Position numbers and translations under genes: made by a program. Shown one piece after another: positions 34,450 to 42,656 of a stretch of DNA of 64,000 nucleotides. The notes under the pieces were generated by a model. It worked only from the letters and a program-made list of their open reading frames with translations. It searched no databases and was not told the DNA's origin. This DNA comes from Bacillota bacterium (GTDB lineage Bacteria; Bacillota; Bacilli; Paenibacillales; Paenibacillaceae): positions 12,556 through 76,555 of the forward strand of contig JAEZCJ010000090.1 of the NCBI GenBank assembly GCA_023433615.1, in the 5' to 3' direction. Position 1 is the first letter of the stretch; every line of letters starts with the position of its first letter.

Positions 34450-34497
34450 TTGACAAAACTAATGATGTTAGTTAATGTAAAACTAACGATATTAGTT
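34450..34497 (+). promoter_or_regulatory. Promoter overlapped by two TetR-type operators
   Basis: TTGACA (34450-34455), 17-bp spacer, TAATGT (34473-34478). Two 17-bp dyads with identical 6-bp arms, AACTAA-N5-TTAGTT, lie at 34457-34473 (in the spacer) and 34481-34497 (just past the -10), 24 bp apart. The tetR gene is second in the operon, so self-repression is expected. Confidence 0.8.
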
Positions 34498-34515
34498 ATG
34501 AGAAGAGGGAATGTG

Positions 34516-35256
34516 ATGAAGATAACAACGTACGGAAAATTGCATCAATTAGCGTTCATGCCAAGACTGTTCCCGGTGAACTGCTATCTCGTGGAGGAAG
34601 AGGACGGCTTGACCCTGGTCGACTGCGCGATGCCGTTCAGCGCGAAGGGGATTCTGGCGGCTGCGACAAAGCTGGGGAAGCCGATCCGCCGCATTGCGCT
34701 GACGCATGCCCACGGCGATCATGTCGGGGCGCTCGATCGGCTGAAGCAGGCGCTGCCTGAAGCCGAGGTGATGATCTCGACAAGAGACGCCAAGCTGCTG
34801 GCCGGCGATACGTCGCTGCAGGCGGACGAACCGCAGCACATCATCCGGGGCGATGTGCCGAAGAAGATCGTCACGCGGCCGGATCGGCTGCTGCAGGACG
34901 GCGACACGATCGGCTCGCTCGCCGTTCATGCCGCGCCGGGCCATACGCCGGGGATGCTCGCATTCCTCGACACGCGCATCGGTGCGCTGATTGCCGGCGA
35001 CGCGATGCAGACGCGCGGCGGCGTGGCGGTCGCCGGCACGCTGATGCCGTGGTTCCCGTTCCCGGCGATGGCCACGTGGCACAAGCCATCGGCGCTCGAG
35101 AGCGCGCGCAGGCTGGCCGCGCTGCAGCCGACGCTGCTCGCTGTCGGGCACGGCAAGCTGCTCATGAACCCGTTGCCGGCCATGCAGCGAGCCATCGAAC
35201 GAGCCGAAGCGGAGCTGGGCAAAGCTGGTCAGAAGCGAGGCGGTCTGCATGCCTAG
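34516..35256 (+). CDS. Metallo-beta-lactamase-fold hydrolase
   Basis: 246 residues with intact metal motif THAHGDHVG (H-x-H-x-D-H), a further His in HAAPGHTPGM, the bridging Asp in LIAGDAMQ and the last His in AVGHGKLL. Similar to glyoxalase II/RNase Z-type small hydrolases; substrate unknown. The ATG at 34516 has GAGGGA upstream; a frame start 22 codons earlier lies in the operator region and is rejected. It is first in an operon with a TetR gene that overlaps its stop by 8 nt. Confidence 0.87.
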   Translation: MKITTYGKLHQLAFMPRLFPVNCYLVEEEDGLTLVDCAMPFSAKGILAAATKLGKPIRRIALTHAHGDHVGALDRLKQALPEAEVMISTRDAKLLAGDTSLQADEPQHIIRGDVPKKIVTRPDRLLQDGDTIGSLAVHAAPGHTPGMLAFLDTRIGALIAGDAMQTRGGVAVAGTLMPWFPFPAMATWHKPSALESARRLAALQPTLLAVGHGKLLMNPLPAMQRAIERAEAELGKAGQKRGGLHA

Positions 35257-35818
35257 AGCGGGATTGGACACAACAGCCGTATTGCTGGCCGCCGCCGACA
35301 TTGCGGACCGGGAAGGGTTGGAGGCGGTAACGCTGGCCGCTCTGGCGCAGAAGCTCGATATCCGCTCGCCTTCGCTGTATAACCATGTGAACGGGCTGGG
35401 CGGACTCCGCTTGAAGATGGCCGTATACGCCTTAGAGAAGTTACATGAGTCGATGGCGGAAGCCGCGATCGGAAGGTCAGGCGATGAAGCGGTTCATGCG
35501 CTGTGCGATGCGTACATCGGATTCGTGCGCCAGCACCCCGGCTTGTACGAGGCCGCGCAGTTGTCGACGGATAAGTGGGATGAGTCCGTAAAGCGAGCTG
35601 GCGGGCAGACGGTCGCCGTCGTGACGCGCGTGCTTGTGGCGTATGGGCTGGAAGGAGATAAGGCGCTGCATGCGGTGCGCATCCTGCGCAGCCTGCTGCA
35701 CGGCTTCGCGTCGCTGGAACAGAAGGGCGGCTTCGGGCTTCCGCTTGAACTCGATGTCACGCAGCGGATGCTCGTGGACGCGTTTCTGGCAGGCTTGGAT
35801 GCGATTCGAAGAGAATAG
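35249..35818 (+). CDS. TetR-family repressor with WHG-type C-terminal domain
   Basis: 189 residues. N-terminal helix-turn-helix: AADIADREGLEAVTLAALAQKLDIRSPSLYNHV. The C-terminal half (YIGFVRQHPGLYEAAQL and LLHGFASLEQKGGF) fits the TetR_C_33/WHG group. The start overlaps the end of the MBL gene (ATGCCTAG). The two matching dyads over the operon promoter are its probable binding sites. Confidence 0.9.
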   Translation: MPRAGLDTTAVLLAAADIADREGLEAVTLAALAQKLDIRSPSLYNHVNGLGGLRLKMAVYALEKLHESMAEAAIGRSGDEAVHALCDAYIGFVRQHPGLYEAAQLSTDKWDESVKRAGGQTVAVVTRVLVAYGLEGDKALHAVRILRSLLHGFASLEQKGGFGLPLELDVTQRMLVDAFLAGLDAIRRE

Positions 35819-35872
35819 CGGATCGAATAGCGTGCAGTCGCGAAAATGACGAAGCGCTGACTCCAGCCTGAG

Positions 35873-36508
35873 CTATGCCAGATCCTGCAGTCCGCCCCAG
35901 AATACCTTCAAGGCGAAGTAGAAGAACAACGCCGCCGAAGCTAGGGATAGGCCGCGCACGATTCGCGGACCTGCGATCGCGCTGAAGCGGCTGGAAGCCA
36001 GAGCGACGCCGAAGGACCACGCAAGCCCCGCGGCGAAGAAGCCGGCAACGAACGTCAGAAGAGTGCCGCCAGCTAGATTCATTCCGGCGACGATCGGGCC
36101 GGCGACGAAGGCGAACCAGACGATGACTGTCGGGGAAGAGAGCGCAAGACCCGCGCCCATGAAGAAGGCTGCGAGCGACGATTGGGCTTTCGACTCGCCG
36201 TCGGTCTTCAGCGGCTTGGGCTTATACGATTCGCGAAGCATTGCATACGTCAGATAGAGGAGTACGGCTGAGCCGACGATCCAGAGCGCCCATCGAACGA
36301 GCGGAATCTCAAAGACGAAGCTCATGCCCAGCAGGGCAAGGGAGAGGTAGAACAAGTCGCCGAAGCAGGAGCCGAAGCCCAGCATAAAGGAAGGTCGGAA
36401 ACCGCGTTCCATGCCAGTCTTCATCAAGGCGACATTGACCATGCCGAGGTCGAAGCAGAGGGATAAACTGAAGAGGAAGCCTTCGCTGAATGCAACAATG
36501 TTGGACAT
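35873..36508 (-). CDS. LysE-family amino acid exporter
   Basis: 211 residues with about six membrane helices. The N terminus has the GFLFSLSLCFDLGMVN stretch and GFGSCFGDLFY in the second helix, equivalent to the LysE/RhtB motif G-x-x-x-G-D. Members export lysine, homoserine, threonine or related compounds; the substrate is not determined. GAAGGAG precedes the ATG. It converges with tetR and has no clear partner gene. Confidence 0.85.
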   Translation of the reverse strand: MSNIVAFSEGFLFSLSLCFDLGMVNVALMKTGMERGFRPSFMLGFGSCFGDLFYLSLALLGMSFVFEIPLVRWALWIVGSAVLLYLTYAMLRESYKPKPLKTDGESKAQSSLAAFFMGAGLALSSPTVIVWFAFVAGPIVAGMNLAGGTLLTFVAGFFAAGLAWSFGVALASSRFSAIAGPRIVRGLSLASAALFFYFALKVFWGGLQDLA

Positions 36509-36641
36509 GTAAAATTGCTCCTTCTTGAGGGGTCGTATCTCCTCATTCTAGAGCAAATTGTCAAATTCTTCAATTAACATGTGAGGTATTATTACACGAG
36601 CAAGCTGCAGCGCACCGCCTGATAAGCACGTTCACGTGCTG

Positions 36642-36845
36642 TCAACGTACCGACAGTGCCCGCACCGTGCGGAACGGAATGCCCGTCTTCTGAACGACAT
36701 CCATCATGGACGCGCCTGGATGCTGCTCGAGGTAAGCCTTGACAGCTAGCACCTCGCGCCGTTCTGCCAGCAGGCAGTCCGCGCATAAGCTCGAATGGGC
36801 AGCCAGCGTAAGCTTGCTGCAGTGCGCGCAATTGACGATTTTCAT
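36642..36845 (-). CDS. Small zinc-ribbon plus helix-turn-helix protein
   Basis: 67 residues. The N terminus has two CxxC knuckles (CAHC and CADC), then a helical segment VKAYLEQHPGASMMDVVQKTGIPFRTVRALS that reads as a helix-turn-helix. The layout resembles the flagellar-operon protein YvyF family, though no flagellar genes are nearby. GGGAGATGATGAGC before the ATG at 36845 decided the start over an ATG 11 codons upstream. A small hairpin AGCACGT-TC-ACGTGCT follows the stop. Confidence 0.7.
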   Translation of the reverse strand: MKIVNCAHCSKLTLAAHSSLCADCLLAERREVLAVKAYLEQHPGASMMDVVQKTGIPFRTVRALSVR

Positions 36846-37034
36846 GCTCATCATCTCCCGGTATGCGTATATGGTCATAGTATTCGTCAGGATCCGATAT
36901 CTATTGGGGGTACATTGGGCAAAAGTTTCGATAAAAAGTCACATCCTGCTCAATACTTCCATTATCGACGATAATCGTGGGCGGCGCATGGCTAATTGGA
37001 ACCGTTTTTCTAGTGCCGGAAGCGCATAGCAGAC

Positions 37035-37067
37035 GAGGGACACCCCGCATGATGCGGTGCGTCCCTC
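37035..37067 (-). terminator. Hairpin after the 46-residue protein
   Basis: GAGGGAC and GTCCCTC close a stem extended by CCCCGC/GCGG around ATGAT. It lies 7 bp beyond the stop of the small minus-strand gene. Confidence 0.7.
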
Positions 37068-37073
37068 GCTCCG

Positions 37074-37214
37074 TTAACAGTTCGATCCCGGCTTGCCGCT
37101 CCGGTTCATCGGCTTCGGCTCCGTATCGTTACCGAGCCGATCCCCGAATTGATCCAGCCTCCCGGGGCTGGCTGCGGGACCGTTGTTCTTCGGCTTGTTG
37201 TTTCTGCCCGACAT
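37074..37214 (-). CDS. Small hydrophilic protein of 46 residues
   Basis: Rich in Asn, Pro, Gly, Lys and Arg (MSGRNNKPKNNGPAASPG at the start), no hydrophobic core, one C-terminal Cys. It has an excellent GGAGGTG ribosome site 6-7 nt before the ATG and its own terminator, so it is probably expressed. The composition recalls small spore proteins such as SspP, but I do not see a clear family match. Confidence 0.65.
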   Translation of the reverse strand: MSGRNNKPKNNGPAASPGRLDQFGDRLGNDTEPKPMNRSGKPGSNC

Positions 37215-37283
37215 GGCATTCACCTCCGGCTGTCCATTGTTAGAATGAGCGCCGAAGGGTGGTTTCATGCGTGCCAGAGGCTG

Positions 37284-38120
37284 CTACAGTTCCCACCATT
37301 TTAAGTATAGGAACGGGTCGACAGCTCCGTATGACGGCGTACGCTTGTACATGCCGAAATGCAGATGGGGCAGGAACTTGCCCTCCGTGCCTTCTGGACC
37401 ATAGCCCGAGCTGCCGACGTAGCCGATCAGTTGGCCCTTCGAGACTGTTGTCCCCGTCTTGATGCCGGATGCATAGCCGCTCAAGTGCGCATAATAAAAT
37501 TCCGTGTCGTGATCGACGCGAATCGTGATCCGCCAGCCGCCGTATTCGTTCCAGCCCGCACGGACGATCGTACCGGAGAGCGCGCTATAGACGGGCGTCC
37601 CCTTCGGGGCGAAAATATCGACGCCTTCATGCGTGCGAGGCTGCGTGCCGTCCGGCGACCAGGTGCGGCTGTCCGCATAAGTATTGGTGAACGCGGTGTA
37701 TGTGCCGGCCTTAAGCGGCAGGATGCCGTCCAGATAGGCAGCCGGTTTGCGAGGAACATAAACCGTTAGGCCGGTCCATATATTCGACGGGTTCGCGATT
37801 TGAGGGTTCGCCTTGATCAGCTTGTCGAGCGGAACGCCGTGACGAACGGAAATTTTCCACAGCGTATCGTCAGGCTGGACCGTAACGGCGAAGACATTCG
37901 CGGGATCCGGAACCTGCAGCAATTGGCCGTTAAGCAGCATGTTGGACGTCAGACCATTCATCTGCTTGAGCTTGTCTACGGTCGTGCCGTGCTTGACGGA
38001 GATGCTCCAGAGCGAATCGGATGGCTGCACGACATAGGTCGCGGCCGAGGCCGTGAGCGGGAATGCGAGCGCGGCTGCCAATACGCCGCCGGCGATAAAC
38101 TTCATCGCGCGTTTCATCAT
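37284..38120 (-). CDS. Secreted LysM/M23 endopeptidase
   Basis: 278 residues. Signal peptide 1-26 ending in TASA, two LysM cell-wall-binding domains (about 27-72 and 76-122, each starting with the YVVQPSDSLWSIS or VTVQPDDTLWKIS pattern), then an M23 metallopeptidase domain from about 140. Zinc ligands are visible in HEGVDIF (H-x3-D) and HLHFG. It cuts peptidoglycan cross-bridges, probably in wall remodelling or sporulation. GGAGGT precedes the start; an in-frame second ATG one codon in is equivalent. No operon partner. Confidence 0.92.
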   Translation of the reverse strand: MMKRAMKFIAGGVLAAALAFPLTASAATYVVQPSDSLWSISVKHGTTVDKLKQMNGLTSNMLLNGQLLQVPDPANVFAVTVQPDDTLWKISVRHGVPLDKLIKANPQIANPSNIWTGLTVYVPRKPAAYLDGILPLKAGTYTAFTNTYADSRTWSPDGTQPRTHEGVDIFAPKGTPVYSALSGTIVRAGWNEYGGWRITIRVDHDTEFYYAHLSGYASGIKTGTTVSKGQLIGYVGSSGYGPEGTEGKFLPHLHFGMYKRTPSYGAVDPFLYLKWWEL

Positions 38121-38249
38121 GATCCTATCTACCTCCCTGCAATCTAGGTTGGTTACGTTCTCATAGTACTAGATGAGCAGGAGGATGATATACCGTTAAA
38201 TGTTGGCATCCGCTATAATGGATGGGATAGAAGGAGAGGAGGTGCCGGT

Positions 38250-39269
38250 ATGACGATTGGCGCCCGTGTCATCAAAACAGGCCTTGCAGTCGCGCTCGCG
38301 ATCTACCTTAGCGGCATCTTCGGCTTCGCTTCGCCCATCATTGCCGCGGTCGCGGCGATCTTCACGATCCAGCCGACGGTCTATCGGTCTTGGCAGCAGG
38401 TGCTAGATCAGGTGCAATCGAACGTGCTGGGAGCGGTCGTCGCGATCTTAGCCGTGCGTCTGCTCGGGAGCACGCCGATCTCGATCGCCATTGTGGTGAT
38501 CGTCGTGATCTTAATCAATATACGGCTGCGCATGGAGAACGCGATCGGATTAACGCTCGTAACGGTCGTGGCCGTTATGGATGCGCATACGGAGGGCTGG
38601 GCGTTCGCGCTGGAGCGATTCTCGATGGTCATGACGGGGATGGGGTGCGCTTTTGTCGTGAACGTGCTCCTGTTCCCCCCGCGGCCCAAGCATCAATTCA
38701 CCGAGCAGGTCCATGCGGCGTACGAGAGCTTGTCCCTGCTCTTGCGGACCGCCATCTCGAACGAGATGAAGGAACAGGTTCATCGGGAAGAGAAGGAGAA
38801 ATTGCACGACACGCTGCGCAAGCTGGATGAACGTTACAAGCTGTTCGAGGAGGAACGCGTGCTGCGAATGAAGCATAAGCAGGAGCGGGCCAGGCAGCTG
38901 CTCGTGTCCAAGCAGATGATCAAAGCGCTGCAGAAGGGCGCGGACCTGCTGGATGTCGTGCAGGAGCATTATTGGTCGGCGCCGGGCGCTGATGCATGGG
39001 CACGCCGCTTCGATAGGCAGATCGAAGAGCTGACCAAATACCATGAGTATATCTTGCTCAAGTCCGAGGGCAAGACGAAGCCAGGCGTTCAGATGGAGCC
39101 GGAGCAGGAATCGGAGGACAGGTTCACGGATGAATTGGCGAGCTATCTGAGCGACGAGCCTGGCGAGCGCAAGCGGCTCGTCTTCGTCGCATCGTCGCTC
39201 TTCGAATATGCTTATCATCTGAAGCGGCTCGACAAGCTGCTGGATCAAGTGCATGAGAGGCAAGTTTAA
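38250..39269 (+). CDS. Aromatic acid exporter family (FUSC/DUF939) membrane protein
   Basis: 339 residues. The first ~150 contain five to six membrane helices with the motif IAAVAAIFTIQPTVYRSWQQ characteristic of the ArAE_1 family; the remaining ~190 residues are cytosolic, highly charged and helical with long Glu/Lys/Arg runs (coiled coil about 165-225). This matches the Gram-positive members with an N-terminal membrane half only. GGAGGTGCCGGT precedes the ATG. Monocistronic, with a terminator behind it. Transport activity is not shown for most members. Confidence 0.85.
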   Translation: MTIGARVIKTGLAVALAIYLSGIFGFASPIIAAVAAIFTIQPTVYRSWQQVLDQVQSNVLGAVVAILAVRLLGSTPISIAIVVIVVILINIRLRMENAIGLTLVTVVAVMDAHTEGWAFALERFSMVMTGMGCAFVVNVLLFPPRPKHQFTEQVHAAYESLSLLLRTAISNEMKEQVHREEKEKLHDTLRKLDERYKLFEEERVLRMKHKQERARQLLVSKQMIKALQKGADLLDVVQEHYWSAPGADAWARRFDRQIEELTKYHEYILLKSEGKTKPGVQMEPEQESEDRFTDELASYLSDEPGERKRLVFVASSLFEYAYHLKRLDKLLDQVHERQV

Positions 39270-39316
39270 TCGCGATATTCGGAAGACGAGAGCAGCGAGG
39301 AAGAGGCAGTATGGCA

Positions 39317-39360
39317 AGAGCCCCCGGTGCGCGCAACCAGACGCGAACCGGGGGCTTTGT
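39317..39360 (+). terminator. Terminator after the FUSC gene
   Basis: AGCCCCCGGT at 39319-39328 pairs with ACCGGGGGCT at 39347-39356, followed by TTTGTG; GC-rich 10-bp stem with a long loop. Confidence 0.8.
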
Positions 39361-39375
39361 GATGCCAGTTGCCCG

Positions 39376-39672
39376 TTATCCTCTGTCGTTCTTGCCCTTC
39401 ACGTGCTGGAAGTTGGTGCGAATGAACTTGCCGTTAGACATAGCCTGCTCCTTCTGCGGCGTCAGGCGCGGATCGGTGCGGCCTTCATGGTGATTATCGA
39501 ATTCGAGCTCGACGAGCTCCCATTCGGTCTGGCCCAGCGTTAGATCCGACGGGAATGTATCGCCGCGGTTCAGGCGGCGTTCGCGGCCGGCTTCATCCTG
39601 ATAGATGCCGTCTGTCTCGACGGTCTCGCCGGACATCGGGGGCATATTGTAATGCTCGTTCTTCTCGCTCAT
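39376..39672 (-). CDS. Small hypothetical protein with a YjzC-like motif
   Basis: 98 residues, acidic and polar, no signal peptide or membrane helix. The middle part DGIYQDEAGRERRLNRGDTFP resembles the GIY...GDxFP pattern of Bacillus YjzC, but the overall match is weak. A GGAGG site before ATG 39672 fixed the start over an upstream in-frame ATG. It follows the 47-residue gene by 31 nt on the same strand. Confidence 0.65.
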   Translation of the reverse strand: MSEKNEHYNMPPMSGETVETDGIYQDEAGRERRLNRGDTFPSDLTLGQTEWELVELEFDNHHEGRTDPRLTPQKEQAMSNGKFIRTNFQHVKGKNDRG

Positions 39673-39703
39673 GGCGGCTGCTGCCTCCTTGATGTTCAAG
39701 TCC

Positions 39704-39847
39704 TTATAGGCCGTGCTTCGGTACGGCGGCGCGATCCGCATTCGACTGCTTGCGCGAGGCCGCAGCCTTGCCCTTGCCGGTCTGATCGGCTAACGATTGC
39801 GCCTTAGCGGCTTGGCGCTGCGGATTGGACGGTTGTTCGCCTGACAC
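39704..39847 (-). CDS. Small basic protein of 47 residues
   Basis: Starts with GTG behind AAAGGAGGG, which is a strong site. The product (MSGEQPSNPQRQAAKAQSLA at the start) is rich in Ala, Gln, Lys and Ser, fully hydrophilic, and helical in outlook. No family recognised; it may be a spore- or stress-related small protein. It is in tandem with the next small gene downstream, probably one transcript. Confidence 0.6.
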   Translation of the reverse strand: MSGEQPSNPQRQAAKAQSLADQTGKGKAAASRKQSNADRAAVPKHGL

Positions 39848-39952
39848 GGGCGGACCCTCCTTTCGCATTATAAATTAGGCACCTCTTCAGTGTGCCACGC
39901 GAGAAGTGGAATTATGAGCGGGGAGTGGGGGAGGTTATCACGATTTCAAAAA

Positions 39953-40104
39953 GACCGCGCGTCAGCGCCGAGAAGGTTGAATGAAGCTTAGGGACTGAGG
40001 AGCGGAGCGTAGGCAAACCTACGAGAGCACCGGAAGGCCCGGCTGAATTCAAGATTCGACGCCGAATAAGCTTCGAAGCATAATCTTCGCGATCACGCGC
40101 GGTC
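39953..40104 (-). repeat. Dispersed structured element, copy 2
   Basis: 152 bp on the minus strand, closed by a perfect 10-bp inverted repeat, GACCGCGCGT (39953-39962) and ACGCGCGGTC (40095-40104). It shares with copies 1 and 3 the end blocks, the near-palindrome at 40054-40067 and the small hairpin, here CGTAGG/CCTACG (40008-40023). Its outer end overlaps by 2 nt the stop codon of the gene at 40103. Confidence 0.85.
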
Positions 40105-40444
40105 ACATGAGGCGGAGGTCGCAGGAGGGGCAGTGGGGGTGCAAGTGCGTAATCGGCTCCGAGCATGCCGGACACGTATCCTCGAAGGGCTGGATTGGGG
40201 ATGGCGCAATATTACCCGCATGGGCGGGCGCATTGGGGTCGTTCTCGGTGCTGGAACGCAGGTGAGCGGGCGTCTCGAATAGCGTCTCCATGAAAGCCTT
40301 AAGCTCGGCATGCCGGCCGGAGTCATCCGTCGAGATGCGAATGACCCAGCCCATGGCGCCTACGATACTTCCTGCGAATACCAGCACGATCGTCGTGCCG
40401 GCCACATCCATCCAACTGATGTCTCCCAACCGAATCACCGCCAT
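40103..40444 (-). CDS. Single-span membrane protein with C-terminal zinc ribbon
   Basis: 113 residues: one membrane helix at about 13-33 (TTIVLVFAGSIVGAMGWVI), a polar linker, and a C-terminal ribbon with CPACSEP and HPHCPSC giving four Cys/His pairs for zinc. The start ATG 40444 has only GTTAGG before it; no better start is in frame after the TVP38 stop. It lies 26 nt after the TVP38 gene and is probably co-expressed with it. Function unknown; no family named. Confidence 0.6.
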   Translation of the reverse strand: MAVIRLGDISWMDVAGTTIVLVFAGSIVGAMGWVIRISTDDSGRHAELKAFMETLFETPAHLRSSTENDPNAPAHAGNIAPSPIQPFEDTCPACSEPITHLHPHCPSCDLRLM

Positions 40445-40470
40445 CCTAACGTGATAGGGACCACTGACGA

Positions 40471-41076
40471 TTAAGCGAGATACCTTGCCTCCAGCTTCTT
40501 GCCCCCGAACCAGAACATGGCGATGACCGATACGGCGACCGCGATGCGCCAAGGCTCGTTCATGATGTCGGTGATGTCGAAGCTGAGCAGCGATAACGAG
40601 ATGATCATGACGGCCTTGCCGAGCATGATGGCGAGCATGAACGTCTGGAACCGAACCGTGCTGAGGCCCGAGGCCAGATTGATCAAGAATGAGGGCGAGA
40701 ACGGGAAGCATGCGAGCAGGAAGATCGGCGTGAAGCCCTTGCGTTCGATCCAATGGAAAAAACGCTGCGATGCTGGTACGCGCCGCTGCAGCCACGTGCC
40801 GAATCGACCGCCCAGCTTGCGCGCGACCCAGAATACGAGCATCGAGCCGGCCGAGACGCCGATCCAGGAGTATAGGATGCCGAGCCACAACCCGTATACG
40901 TTGGCATTGGCGGCGACGAACAGCACCAGCGGCAGGATCGGCAGGAATGCCTCGATGAGCGGGAGGGCGATGCCGGGCAGCGGACCGAATGCCGAGTAAC
41001 TCTCTATCGTCTGCTGCAGCTGGGTACCGTCCATCTGCTGCAGTTCTTGTATCCAAGCTTGTATGGATTCCCACAT
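40471..41076 (-). CDS. TVP38/TMEM64 (DedA-superfamily) membrane protein
   Basis: 201 residues, about five membrane segments, with the SNARE-associated/DedA domain: SAGSMLVFWVARKLGGRFG and the conserved FHWIERKGFTPIFLLACFPFSPSF (the F/Y-x-x-R-x-x-P region). Members are thought to affect lipid flipping and membrane energetics. The start is ambiguous between ATG 41076 and a GTG at 41088, whose ribosome site is too close. It is second to an MFS gene, 21 nt behind it. Confidence 0.83.
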   Translation of the reverse strand: MWESIQAWIQELQQMDGTQLQQTIESYSAFGPLPGIALPLIEAFLPILPLVLFVAANANVYGLWLGILYSWIGVSAGSMLVFWVARKLGGRFGTWLQRRVPASQRFFHWIERKGFTPIFLLACFPFSPSFLINLASGLSTVRFQTFMLAIMLGKAVMIISLSLLSFDITDIMNEPWRIAVAVSVIAMFWFGGKKLEARYLA

Positions 41077-41097
41077 GGAACGAACCACTTCTCTCTA

Positions 41098-42300
41098 CTA
41101 TGAAATACGAGGCTTAGACGGCTCCGATGAGCTGCCGGAGGACCGGAAAGGGAATAACAGGTACAGCAGTCCGATGAGCCCGAACAGGAGCGCGCTGATC
41201 CATACGACATCGGATTCGCCGCGAACGTGCGCGATGACGCCGCCTGCGACAGGGCCGATCATGACGCCGATCCCTTCGACTGTCGAGAATATTCCCCAGC
41301 CTAGCCCTTGCTGCTGCGGAGGAACATAGGAGGCCAAGAGCGCGTTCCACGACGGCAGAACCGCAGCGTAGGAGAGGCCGAGCACGACGGCCAGCAGAAT
41401 GCACTGCCAGAGCGGCGGAGTCGAGGCCAAGAACGCAAGCGTCAGCGCGAACATGCCGAAGCCGCCTACGAGGAATAGCTTCTTGCGCCCGACCCGGTCG
41501 GAGAGACGCCCCATCGGCATGAGGCCTAGCACGGTGCAAGCGCCGCCGGCTAAGAGCAGCAGCGAGTATTGGGTCGGGTCGATGCCGAGCTCCTTCTCGG
41601 CGAAGCTGGGCAGGATCGGGACGAGCATGCCGGCGCCTGCCGTCTGCAGGATCATGCCGGGCAGCAAGAGCCGCATCTGCCGTAGCTTATCGCGCAGCAT
41701 CGCCAGCTGCTGCGCGAGCGGGATCGTAAGCACGGGCCGCTCCTGCCTGTTGCTGATGAAGAGCGATAGCATCCAGGCAATCACGGACAGCGCGACCAAG
41801 AGCCAGTAAGTGATCCCGGGGCTGTAATCGAGCAGCAGGTTGCAGACGACCGGACCTGCGCCGATGCCCGCGAACCATATCGTGTACAAGTAGCCCATCT
41901 GCGTGGCGCGATTCTCGTCCGCCACCTTCGTCAGGCAGACGATCCAGATCGGCGAGACCCCGACGCCGAACAGCGCGGCGGCGGCGATGAATAGCCAAGG
42001 CGTATCGGCGTATTGGAACAAGAACACGCCTCCGAGCGATAGGAGAAGTCCGGCATGGACGATCGTGCGAGCCGAGAAGCGGTCCAGCAGCCAGCCGATC
42101 GCGATCTTGAGCGCGGTGTCCGTCACGTAATGAGCCGTGATGGCAACGCCGATTATATCGAGCGACAAGCCGAGTACCTTCTGGCCATAGATCGGCATGA
42201 AGCTGATGGCCACGGCACCGCGGACGAATTCGACGAAGAACAGGATAACCGAGAAGAGAATGATCTCGTTGCCGAAGGAACGGCCAAGATTGAATTTCAC
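41098..42300 (-). CDS. MFS transporter
   Basis: 400 residues, 12 membrane helices. Motif A-like GWLLDRFSARTIV after helix 2 and GRLSDRVGRKKLF after helix 8, the duplicated arrangement of drug exporters. GTG start with AAGGGGC at 7-nt spacing. First gene of an operon with the TVP38 and zinc-ribbon proteins, though no common pathway is evident. Confidence 0.88.
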   Translation of the reverse strand: MKFNLGRSFGNEIILFSVILFFVEFVRGAVAISFMPIYGQKVLGLSLDIIGVAITAHYVTDTALKIAIGWLLDRFSARTIVHAGLLLSLGGVFLFQYADTPWLFIAAAALFGVGVSPIWIVCLTKVADENRATQMGYLYTIWFAGIGAGPVVCNLLLDYSPGITYWLLVALSVIAWMLSLFISNRQERPVLTIPLAQQLAMLRDKLRQMRLLLPGMILQTAGAGMLVPILPSFAEKELGIDPTQYSLLLLAGGACTVLGLMPMGRLSDRVGRKKLFLVGGFGMFALTLAFLASTPPLWQCILLAVVLGLSYAAVLPSWNALLASYVPPQQQGLGWGIFSTVEGIGVMIGPVAGGVIAHVRGESDVVWISALLFGLIGLLYLLFPFRSSGSSSEPSKPRIS

Positions 42301-42656
42301 TGCGCTTGCCCCTTTGTGAACGGAATATCGCGCCCCCAGGTTGATCGGATGCTGTCGGGGCTGCGGGCGCCTACCCTATCATTATAGACATATTGGCAGG
42401 AAAATCCATCACCTGCTTCTCCGCAGCATCGCTTGGACGTGGCCCGCGCGAGGAAATTCTTCTGTCTATTAAACGATCAGGGTCGGCCATTAGTTTCAAG
42501 ATTGCGGCTCTAAGCGTTGGCCGACAGAATGGCTGCCGGTTAGTTGAGCGTGTTGCTTCTGGCAGTTTTCCCGCGGATTGGGTATACTAGCCATGTGCAC
42601 GCGAACAACTTTTGTGAACGCGTGTTCAAAATCTGTCGGGAATGGGAGTGGACGAA
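42301..42656. other. Divergent intergenic region
   Basis: About 350 bp between the MFS gene and the aldo/keto reductase. A TATACT (42583-42588) is a possible -10 for the reductase but lacks a good -35. No small gene or strong inverted repeat was noticed. Confidence 0.4.

Noticed and set aside
35825..35870. Fifth copy of the dispersed element after tetR
   Set aside because: TCGCGAA and GCGCTGAC resemble the end blocks, but the GAT and a paired flanking stem are missing; could be a decayed copy but not supportable.
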